Shown in pieces: positions 1 through 6,402 of a stretch of DNA of 14,399 nucleotides. Position numbers and translations under genes: made by a program. The notes below the pieces were generated by a model. That model searched no databases, was not told the origin of the DNA, and saw only the letters and a program-made list of their open reading frames with translations. Position 1 is the stretch's first letter; each line of letters starts with the position of its first letter. This stretch comes from Nitrospiraceae bacterium (lineage in GTDB: Bacteria; Nitrospirota; Nitrospiria; Nitrospirales; Nitrospiraceae), in NCBI GenBank assembly GCA_025934615.1, contig JAICXS010000004.1, positions 1-14,399 on the forward strand, written 5' to 3'.

Positions 1-740
1 AAGTAATAGCGATTGACGTGTGCCCGGACAATATCAATATATTTACGAGATCGCGTGTAGATGCTGTGTGAGCCGCACGCGTGGATAATCGTGATGTCCG
101 GCACGTAGACGACACGCCAGCCCGCCTTGCGTATTCTATAACACCAGTCAGGCTCGCATACGTAGGTGTAATAATAGTCGTCGAGCCCACCCACTTTCGC
201 GATGACATCCGATCGGACCAGCATGAAATGTCCGTTCAGCCAATCGACGTCTTTCGGCGTAGGGCTGTCATCGTATAAGGTATCCGGCCAGAAGCTCGAC
301 ACTTTGATGGCATTCAAGAATTCCGTCTTGACGGTCGGCATCAGCCCATAGGTTTTCTGAAACTCCCCATCAGGGTGCACGGTTCGGCAACTCGCTATCC
401 CGACTCCTGGGTTGTCGTCCATATACGAGATCATGCGTTTCAAGCTTCCCTTCGACAAGACCGTATCATCGTCAAGAAGCAGGACGTACCGGCTTTGGGC
501 TTGGGACATGACCAAATTATGCATTCGGCAAAATCCCAATGGACTCGGATGCTGAAGAACGTCGCAGGCGGGAAAGTTAGCCTTAATGCGCTGCGCCATG
601 GTCTCGTCCGGCGCGCCGTTAATGACGATGACGACCTTCACCTGCAGATCGAGCGTCTCATCGCCATAGATCGAGCGAAGGCAATTGGCGAGCATGTCAT
701 ATCTGTCGATCGTGCCGATCGAGATGACGAGATCCATCAT
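1..740 (-). CDS. Family 2 glycosyltransferase, 3' end beyond window
   Basis: Cytoplasmic glycosyltransferase expected to add one sugar to the lipid-linked repeat unit. Only the first 246 residues are present because the reading frame runs off the left edge. The GT-A fold is visible: an N-terminal strand (VISIGTIDRYDML), an acidic DDD nucleotide/metal motif at residues 90-92 after RYVLLL, and the GG-LDDYYYTYVCEPDWCYRIRKAG block at about 184-207 that is typical of the rhamnosyltransferase-like COG1216 group. The ATG at 740 is chosen because an in-frame TGA lies shortly upstream and GGGGTGA precedes it; the next codon is also ATG and could serve. It begins 31 bp after the SDR gene stop, in the same direction. 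Sugar specificity cannot be read from the sequence. Family assignment is firm, substrate unknown. Confidence 0.88.
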   Translation of the reverse strand, partial: MMDLVISIGTIDRYDMLANCLRSIYGDETLDLQVKVVIVINGAPDETMAQRIKANFPACDVLQHPSPLGFCRMHNLVMSQAQSRYVLLLDDDTVLSKGSLKRMISYMDDNPGVGIASCRTVHPDGEFQKTYGLMPTVKTEFLNAIKVSSFWPDTLYDDSPTPKDVDWLNGHFMLVRSDVIAKVGGLDDYYYTYVCEPDWCYRIRKAGWRVVYVPDITIIHACGSHSIYTRSRKYIDIVRAHVNRYY

Positions 741-771
741 GCTGTCACCCCGGGGCGCTGTTCATCGCGGG

Positions 772-1707
772 TCATAGTGTTAGATTGGCCTTGTGTGCGG
801 CAATAATCGGATCAAGAAAATCAGCAAGCTGGTCCGCTGGCCGGTATCCGAGGGTTGTCCTGGCGTGGCCTATGTCGGCAATCGAGTTTTTTATTTCGCC
901 ATGCTGTTCCGCTTCGTGGACCGCTGTGGCGCCTGGCGCTAACTTGTGAATGATCATGCCCGCCAGGTCGTTGACGGAGGTCGCCTTCCCGCTTCCTACG
1001 TTGAAAATGCCTGCGTCACCTGGCCAGTTCATCGCGGCGATCGTGCATCGGACCACATCGTACACAGAGACAAAATCTCGTCGTTGTTCCCCCGATCCAT
1101 AGATCACAATCGGCTCATGGTTCAGGAGTCGGTTGATAAAGATCGTCACGACACCAACGTAAGGAGTATATCGCTGGCCGGGTCCATACGTGTTGAAGTA
1201 CCTGAGTACGGCCACCTTGATCCCAAGAGTTCGGCCGAGCAACAGCAGATATTTTTCGGCGGCCAGCTTTGAGATGCCGTACGCCGAGATGGGCTCGGTC
1301 GTATCGCTTTCTTTAATGGACGGCTGTCCATTCATGTCGGCGTAGACCGCCATAGAGGACGCGAAGACGAGCTTTGAGACGTGACTTCCTCTCAACGCTC
1401 GGAGCAGATTGAGCGTGCCCATCAGATTCGTCTCAGCGTCTTCATAGAAGCCATCCATCGAGGCGCGAATGCTGACCCGGGCGGCCAGATGAACGACAAT
1501 GTCCGCCTCAGCCACGGCCAGTCGCAATCGCGTAAGATCGAGCATGTCGGCTTTTATGAGATGTGCGCCTCGTGGGACGTTCTCCTGTCTGCCGGTCGAA
1601 AGATTGTCATAGACGACCACATGCGCGCCTGCCTTGACGAGAGCGGCCGTAAGATGTGAGCCGATGAACCCGGCCCCGCCGGTCACCAGGATTTTTTGGC
1701 CGTTCAT
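772..1707 (-). CDS. NAD-dependent epimerase/dehydratase (extended SDR, UDP-glucose 4-epimerase-like)
   Basis: Nucleotide-sugar epimerase or dehydratase that makes a building block for the polysaccharide; cytosolic. The 311 residues have the usual length of the family. The N-terminal Rossmann motif TGGAGFIGSH (GxxGxxG, residues 10-16) binds NAD, the catalytic YxxxK is Y143-GIS-K147 in EPISAYGISK, and the companion serine lies in FASSMAVYAD near 117-118. RYFNTYGPGQR at about 169-179 and the DFVSVYDVV segment are typical of GalE-like and UDP-glucuronate-processing enzymes. The start ATG follows the stop of the nucleotidyltransferase gene by one base (TAA-G-ATG), which argues for translational coupling, with GGA in the preceding codons as a weak ribosome site. 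The exact substrate (UDP-Glc, UDP-GlcNAc or another NDP-sugar) is not determined. Confidence 0.9.
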   Translation of the reverse strand: MNGQKILVTGGAGFIGSHLTAALVKAGAHVVVYDNLSTGRQENVPRGAHLIKADMLDLTRLRLAVAEADIVVHLAARVSIRASMDGFYEDAETNLMGTLNLLRALRGSHVSKLVFASSMAVYADMNGQPSIKESDTTEPISAYGISKLAAEKYLLLLGRTLGIKVAVLRYFNTYGPGQRYTPYVGVVTIFINRLLNHEPIVIYGSGEQRRDFVSVYDVVRCTIAAMNWPGDAGIFNVGSGKATSVNDLAGMIIHKLAPGATAVHEAEQHGEIKNSIADIGHARTTLGYRPADQLADFLDPIIAAHKANLTL

Positions 1708-1708
1708 C

Positions 1709-2659
1709 TTAGCGTTCCATCAATCGGCAATCGATAATACTATCGGGCGTGAAAATGATTCTGTTGAGGTCGCCTCGGTACGTCACCACTGAATCCGACA
1801 GAATCAGGGAATCCCGAATTTCGATAGGCTGGGCCACGGTCACGCCATCTCCGATGACGGAATTGATCACTTTCACGTCCGGATGCAGCCGACAGGACTG
1901 ACCCACCAGAGATTCTTGCCCAAGAAATTTAAGCTGTGTCAGGTTGCACGTGAGCAAATCTTGCGGGAAGGTCAAATTGATATCGTACGTGACGACCTCC
2001 GCAATTCTGACGGCAAAGTCATCCTCGATCAAGAGTTGAATCGAGGAGGTGAGTTCATATTCATTGCGTCCCGCTGTTTGTGGCGTACGGCGGATCGCAT
2101 CGAAAATATGGGGATCGAAGAGGTAGAGCCCACATCCTTTAATTTTATTGGGCGGGTGTCGAGGCTTCTCAATGACCCGTCTGACACGGTGATCGTCGTC
2201 GATCACCACGGCGAAATTTCTTCCGATGGCCTCCAGGCTTTCCTCCCGACGAACGGCGAGCACGGCATGGGCCCCCTCGTCCATAAGCGTTAACATTTCC
2301 TGCAGATCTTTGGTCTTAAAGAAAATGTCGCCCAGGAAGAGCAGGAAGCGATGGTCGATATACGGTTCTAACTGTCCAACGGCATGCGCGATGCCCATAG
2401 TATCGCGCTGGTCGACATAGCGGATATTGACGCCTAATCGGCTGCCGTTTCCGAGCGCCAGAGAGACCTCAAAGCCTAAGTGACCGACCACGATGATGAT
2501 GTCTTCAATACCTAACCGTTTCATCTCTTCGATCTGATACTCGATCACGGGGCGGTTGCAGATGGGCAAAATCGGTTTGGGAAATCTGGCAGAGAAAGGC
2601 TGCATGCGGGTCGATTTGCCCGCTGCAAGAATGACCCCGGTAATGGCTTGGTTGTTCAT
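1709..2659 (-). CDS. Sugar-phosphate nucleotidyltransferase (RmlA/GlmU-like)
   Basis: Transfers a nucleotidyl group from an NTP to a sugar 1-phosphate, giving an activated sugar. The N-terminal signature VILAAGKSTRMQPFSARFPKP (residues 9-29) is the G-x-G-T-R ... PKP motif, with serine in place of the second glycine as also occurs in variant members. Further core motifs are LFLGDIFF near 107-114 and VIEKPRHPP near 163. The last roughly 60 residues (VKVINSVIGDGVTVAQPIEIRDSLILSDSVV) look like left-handed beta-helix turns, as in long RmlA-type or GlmU-type enzymes; no acetyltransferase active site is obvious. The gene lies 51 bp after a glycosyltransferase and touches the downstream SDR gene. No strong ribosome site is visible ahead of the ATG. 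Glucose-1-phosphate thymidylyl- or uridylyltransferase is the best guess; the nucleotide is not certain. Confidence 0.85.
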   Translation of the reverse strand: MNNQAITGVILAAGKSTRMQPFSARFPKPILPICNRPVIEYQIEEMKRLGIEDIIIVVGHLGFEVSLALGNGSRLGVNIRYVDQRDTMGIAHAVGQLEPYIDHRFLLFLGDIFFKTKDLQEMLTLMDEGAHAVLAVRREESLEAIGRNFAVVIDDDHRVRRVIEKPRHPPNKIKGCGLYLFDPHIFDAIRRTPQTAGRNEYELTSSIQLLIEDDFAVRIAEVVTYDINLTFPQDLLTCNLTQLKFLGQESLVGQSCRLHPDVKVINSVIGDGVTVAQPIEIRDSLILSDSVVTYRGDLNRIIFTPDSIIDCRLMER

Positions 2660-2710
2660 CGTGGTTGCGTATACTCAATAGTGGTAAGTAAGGACGACCG
2701 TCTCTAAACG

Positions 2711-3643
2711 CTACATGACATTCACGCTGTTCTGTTCGGCACGCAAACTGTGGCCGCTTTTACATGCGTTCAGCATCAACAGCCATCGCATTCGCGCGGT
2801 TAACCCTAACCAGGCGATCAGCCGCATGGGATGTGAACGCCAGGCGAAATAGCTCTTGGTATAAAACCGGTAGGCCCCCCTGTGAAAATCGACAATCATC
2901 CGATGGCTTTTCTTACGGCCCGGATGAAATTGCTCACAATGAAAGACCCGGGCCTCAGGAACGCAGGCAATCTTGTACCCGGCTCGGCGAATCCGAAAGC
3001 AAAAGTCCGCATCGCACCAGTAGACAAAAAAGTTCTCGTCGAAGCCGCCGATCGCCTGCCATGCAGCTTTGGTCGTCAAAAGACAGGCGGCGGAGACATA
3101 GTCGGCTTCAAACCATTCCTCGCTGTTCTGAAACTTCGCCATGAGGTATCGGATGCGTGACGGGTGGTTAGGGAAAAGGCGCCCCAAGAATGTGTGTCTT
3201 CCAAATATCGCATTCGAGATGGTCGGAAAGGTTCGGGCCGTTTCCTGCAGGGTGCCATTCAGGTAGTACAACCGTCCTCCCACCGCTCCCATGTCGGGGT
3301 GCGCCTGCATGAAGGCGGTCAGCGAAGCAATCGCTCCATTCGTCACAATGGTGTCGGAATCAAGCGCGAGGATATAGTCGGCCCGAGCGGACCGAATGCA
3401 GGCGTTCAACCCTTTGGTCAACCCTACGTTTGCCGGGCTTTCAATGAGCGTCACCTGCGGAAAGGTACTCCTAACCATCTCGACAGTGCCATCCTTTGAA
3501 TTGTTATCGAAGACGATAATCTTGATTGAAGGCACCCCGGCTGTCTTGATCACGGAATCGAGGCAGGCCGCAAGATTGTCTTTGTCTCGATACGAAACAA
3601 TGGCGACGGCAAGTGTCACGGCAGGATCATGTTGACTCGGCAT
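2711..3643 (-). CDS. Family 2 glycosyltransferase (COG1216, rhamnosyltransferase-like)
   Basis: Predicted cytoplasmic GT-A glycosyltransferase, 310 residues, acting on the repeat unit. It shows the N-terminal LAVAIVSYRD strand, VFDNNSKDGT at about 44-53, NVGLTKGLN at 72-80, the metal-binding DSD at 95-97, and the GGFDENFFVYWCDADFCFRIRRAGYK block of the COG1216 group. A near-C-terminal hydrophobic stretch (LIAWLGLTARMRWLLML) may touch the membrane. The open frame could start as far up as 3772, but the ATG at 3643 is chosen: GAAGG sits 8 bases upstream, the family's first strand begins about ten residues later, and the extra 43 residues of the longer frame overlap a better small gene and look unlike protein. 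Acceptor and donor are unknown. Confidence 0.9.
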   Translation of the reverse strand: MPSQHDPAVTLAVAIVSYRDKDNLAACLDSVIKTAGVPSIKIIVFDNNSKDGTVEMVRSTFPQVTLIESPANVGLTKGLNACIRSARADYILALDSDTIVTNGAIASLTAFMQAHPDMGAVGGRLYYLNGTLQETARTFPTISNAIFGRHTFLGRLFPNHPSRIRYLMAKFQNSEEWFEADYVSAACLLTTKAAWQAIGGFDENFFVYWCDADFCFRIRRAGYKIACVPEARVFHCEQFHPGRKKSHRMIVDFHRGAYRFYTKSYFAWRSHPMRLIAWLGLTARMRWLLMLNACKSGHSLRAEQNSVNVM

Positions 3644-3651
3644 GGCTACGA

Positions 3652-3656
3652 CCTTC
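3652..3656 (-). promoter_or_regulatory. Ribosome binding site deciding the glycosyltransferase start at 3643
   Basis: On the minus strand a GAAGG element lies 8 bases ahead of the ATG at 3643, just after the stop of the 44-residue membrane protein. It supports the shorter glycosyltransferase start over the longer open frame from 3772. Confidence 0.6.
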
Positions 3657-3660
3657 GAGG

Positions 3661-3795
3661 CTACAATTTTATGTATTTGTCTACAAGCCACATCATCAAG
3701 GCGGCAATCCCCGCGATGACGGCGCCCCCTAGAATTGGAAAAAGAATTCTTGTCAGCAATGACCGACGCCACGTAGACAATCTGCTGAGTCCCAT
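3661..3795 (-). CDS. Small single-span membrane protein, 44 residues
   Basis: Short gene filling the space between the Wzy-like gene and a glycosyltransferase. It reads from ATG at 3795 to TAG at 3661: a basic N-terminus (MGLSRLSTWRRSLLTR), then a hydrophobic span (ILFPILGGAVIAGIAALMMW) and a charged tail ending VDKYIKL. The positive N-terminal side and the clean span predict one transmembrane helix with the basic end in the cytoplasm. AAAGAG lies about 10 bases upstream as a modest ribosome site. Spacing is operon-like: 34 bases after the upstream stop and 17 before the next ATG. No family is recognised. It could be a helper subunit for the neighbouring polymerase, or a remnant of a larger gene. 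The alternate frame here, an N-terminal extension of the glycosyltransferase, looks less protein-like. Confidence 0.55.
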   Translation of the reverse strand: MGLSRLSTWRRSLLTRILFPILGGAVIAGIAALMMWLVDKYIKL

Positions 3796-3829
3796 AGTCA
3801 ATCTGCTCTTTCGCGGCGAACCGATTTAT

Positions 3830-5377
3830 TTACGAGCGTTGTTGTGGAACGGGCGCAGCCGCTCTTTCTCGCTGTTCCGTCCTAGTTTGGGCGACGATGA
3901 GTCCTGCATAGAACCAGAGTAACGTGTGAAAAGCATCGTTGTTGAGAAAATCTATGAGCAAGTGAGTGGCAATCGCGCAGTACGCGCCGACTACCGCGAT
4001 GCCGAAGACCGCCGTATGAAACACAGGAGAGGTCGAAAGCCGCAGGGCGTAGACCCCGATCCAAATGAAGAATCCGACGTACAGCGCAAACCCCAGCACA
4101 CCCACTTCTGCTAAACCGATCATATAATGACTATGGATCGGCAATGCCCGTTCAACTTCGGTTTCGCCTCCGGGCGCCACAAGGGATCGGACAAGAGAGC
4201 TATTATTCAATCCGACTCCAATAATGGGATGCGAAAGCACGACCCGTATGCCTGCAAGCAGATGATCGAACCGCGCAGTGAAATATTCCGGTCTGGTTGT
4301 CAAATAGGCGGGAACGACGACCGCGCCGACAATGAGCGCGGTGCTGATCAGACCGGTAAGGACCGCCATCGGAACAAAGCCTCGACGATGGGCAATATAA
4401 ATACACACCATCGTTGAAATCAAAAACCCCACCATCCCGCCTCTGGAGAATGTCACGAAAAGCCCGGCGACCCCGATCAGGAACGCGACAAAATAGAAAG
4501 TTTTTTTCTTAATGCCCGGGCTGATCAAGGTTAAGACCAGTGCGAACGGCAAGACCAATTCAAAATACATCGCGGTGGCATTCGGATGCAGGAACGTGCC
4601 AAACCCGCGCCGTTTGGCCTTCGGGTCATTTAATGCCACGTCTTCGGCAGCTTCTTCGGGATCCATGGCCGCTTCTTCCATTCCATATGCGCTGGCGGAC
4701 TCCGATTCACCAACCCGCCCGAATGTTCCTCCCATGAGGCTTCCCACCCATTCGAATTTGTATCGAACAAGGGTAATGCTGCTTTCGAGGATAAGGCCGA
4801 GCAGAAGGATCACAATGATTTGTCGGCCGTATTTCTTTACATCGAGATTGTTGCTGACGAAGAGAAAAATAATGAAAAACTTGCATTGGCGATATAATTC
4901 AAAAAAACTGACGCTCGGATAAGGGGCGATAACGGAGGTGACGGTCATAAGACTCAATAAGGCAAGGGGGACCAAGCCGGCTCGCGACAGATGGATGCCC
5001 TCTTTCCGAATAGCCATTCGGAGCGCCCAGGTGATCAACATCATCAGCAACGGGATGTCGGTCAGTTGTAAGACCGGTGTGGGAAGTGCTCCCGGTAATG
5101 CGCCGGTATCCCGAAGGACGCTGACAATCCGGTCTACATCTCCAAGTCGCTTCCAAATATTCAGCGGCAGGGCCAAAAGAAACAATGTGAGCCAGTACGC
5201 AAGAGGATCCTTTGCCACAATAGCCGGGATAAAAGCTGCGCAGCCCACAATGATGAGGAGAACCCACATCATGGGCAGTCGATCCGCGAGTGCGGCGGAT
5301 AGGGCCGCGACACAGGCTCCCGCAACAATGGGAATCACCGCACGGGGGATGGAAGCAGTAATAGACGACACAATCAT
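3830..5377 (-). CDS. O-antigen ligase/polymerase-like membrane protein (Wzy_C superfamily)
   Basis: Integral inner-membrane protein of 515 residues with about ten to twelve hydrophobic spans, predicted to polymerise lipid-linked repeat units (Wzy) or transfer glycan (WaaL-type); the two roles cannot be told apart by sequence alone. The Wzy_C-type region is visible: TFSRGGMVGFL (about 309-319) followed by the large periplasmic loop with HPIIGVGLNN (383-392) and IHSHYMIGLAEVGVLGF (414-430), including the conserved histidines. An unusual acidic, alanine-rich insert sits at about 222-256 between two spans. In this context, with a chain-length protein and an export protein in the same operon, polymerase is the likelier job. 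The start at 5377 lies 15 bases after the upstream glycosyltransferase stop, with GGGGAAA just upstream. Confidence 0.87.
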   Translation of the reverse strand: MIVSSITASIPRAVIPIVAGACVAALSAALADRLPMMWVLLIIVGCAAFIPAIVAKDPLAYWLTLFLLALPLNIWKRLGDVDRIVSVLRDTGALPGALPTPVLQLTDIPLLMMLITWALRMAIRKEGIHLSRAGLVPLALLSLMTVTSVIAPYPSVSFFELYRQCKFFIIFLFVSNNLDVKKYGRQIIVILLLGLILESSITLVRYKFEWVGSLMGGTFGRVGESESASAYGMEEAAMDPEEAAEDVALNDPKAKRRGFGTFLHPNATAMYFELVLPFALVLTLISPGIKKKTFYFVAFLIGVAGLFVTFSRGGMVGFLISTMVCIYIAHRRGFVPMAVLTGLISTALIVGAVVVPAYLTTRPEYFTARFDHLLAGIRVVLSHPIIGVGLNNSSLVRSLVAPGGETEVERALPIHSHYMIGLAEVGVLGFALYVGFFIWIGVYALRLSTSPVFHTAVFGIAVVGAYCAIATHLLIDFLNNDAFHTLLWFYAGLIVAQTRTEQRERAAAPVPQQRS

Positions 5378-5392
5378 TCGTTTCCCCGGTCC

Positions 5393-6379
5393 TCATCGTT
5401 TGACAGATAAGGCGAGCTTTCTCGTAAAAATCGGCTTGATCATGAAGGGAAAGAGGCATGCGATAACCGTATAGACCCACACTTTCCAATTCACCGGGCT
5501 CACGTGAAGTGCCTTGCCGAGATACCGATAACCTCCGAGCCGATCGTTGTCCAAGAAGCGAAGGATGGCATAATTTCGATAAGGCGCGGCGAGGCTCTGC
5601 CGACGTTTTCGTTCCATGGCCCCTGCAAATTTTCTTCGTTCCACGAGCTTGATGTAGGTCTCTAATATTTCCCGATTGAGACCCTTCGCTTCCGTGGCCC
5701 GCAACGAGGTGCGATGAAACCGATAGTTCACGAGCCTTGTTGCCGCAAAATAAGCCTTCATGTTGCGTTCGCCCAAGCGGAGAAAGAGGTTGAACTCGAA
5801 TGGGTAGTTCCCTCCGCAGTCCTGATCGACCAGGCCCGAACGCTTCAAGGCGTCCGCTCTGAAAATCGTGCCGGTGATCGGAAAGAAACCATAGGTGAAA
5901 AGTGGTTCCAGAATGGATGGGAGAACGCCTTCTTGATATTGTCTGCGGCCCTGATATTCGCCGTACTCCTCTGTCAATTGCGGTTGTCTTTGACCCTCGG
6001 TATCCATGACATATTGATCAGTTGTCACAAGGTCGAGCGACGGATCACGTTCCAAGAGACCGACGGTCGTCTCAAGAAACGTCGGCTCCCAGGTGTCGTC
6101 GTCGTGCAAGATCGTGAAGTAATCTTCTCGACATTCCTGAAATAAATAGCGTCCCTGACCGTACTCTCGAATGTCGACGGGTTGATAGCGATACGAGACT
6201 AAGGGGTTGCCCAATTGATCGATATAGCGTTCTACGGCGAGCGCCGATTCCTTTTCCGAGGCGTTATCGCTGACAATGACTCGTATATTCTGATAGGTCT
6301 GATTCAGAACGCTTTGGAGCGCCTCCTTGACATATTCCGGACGGTTTCTTGTCGGAATGCCCACGCATACAGTAGCCAT
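5393..6379 (-). CDS. Family 2 glycosyltransferase with C-terminal hydrophobic segment
   Basis: Predicted inner-leaflet glycosyltransferase of 328 residues. Residues 1-110 carry the GT-A core: VCVGIPTRNRPEYVKEAL, the VIVSDNASE strand and the metal-binding DDD at 93-95 in ILHDDDTWEP. PITGTIFRADALKRSG and YPFEFNLFLRLGE in the middle stand where the acceptor-side and catalytic-base region is found in this family. The C-terminus has a hydrophobic stretch (WVYTVIACLFPFMI) that may anchor it to the membrane, followed by basic residues. The open frame extends to 6445, but the ATG at 6379 is chosen because GAGGAG lies 7 bases upstream and the fold starts at once; the longer form would also overlap the upstream gene. 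Donor and acceptor sugars unknown. Confidence 0.9.
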   Translation of the reverse strand: MATVCVGIPTRNRPEYVKEALQSVLNQTYQNIRVIVSDNASEKESALAVERYIDQLGNPLVSYRYQPVDIREYGQGRYLFQECREDYFTILHDDDTWEPTFLETTVGLLERDPSLDLVTTDQYVMDTEGQRQPQLTEEYGEYQGRRQYQEGVLPSILEPLFTYGFFPITGTIFRADALKRSGLVDQDCGGNYPFEFNLFLRLGERNMKAYFAATRLVNYRFHRTSLRATEAKGLNREILETYIKLVERRKFAGAMERKRRQSLAAPYRNYAILRFLDNDRLGGYRYLGKALHVSPVNWKVWVYTVIACLFPFMIKPIFTRKLALSVKR

Positions 6380-6386
6380 GATGTGT

Positions 6387-6392
6387 CTCCTC
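6387..6392 (-). promoter_or_regulatory. Strong ribosome binding site for the glycosyltransferase at 6379
   Basis: GAGGAG on the minus strand, 7 bases before the ATG at 6379. It lies in the 23-base gap after the propeller gene and fixes the glycosyltransferase start. Confidence 0.7.
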
Positions 6393-6402
6393 GGTATGCC
6401 GA

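Noticed and set aside
81..806. Plus-strand frames at the left edge (65 and 143 residues)
   Set aside because: They are antisense to a clear family 2 glycosyltransferase and the start of the SDR gene end; no domain is visible.
3644..3772. 43-residue N-terminal extension of the glycosyltransferase
   Set aside because: Rich in Arg, His and Asp with no fold of the family, while a GAAGG site and the conserved strand support the start at 3643.
4899..5489. Long alternative frames inside the Wzy-like gene (196 residues minus strand; 178 residues plus strand at 4938-5474)
   Set aside because: The Wzy-like frame on the same DNA has clear membrane spans and family motifs; these frames have no recognisable domain and cross a gene boundary.
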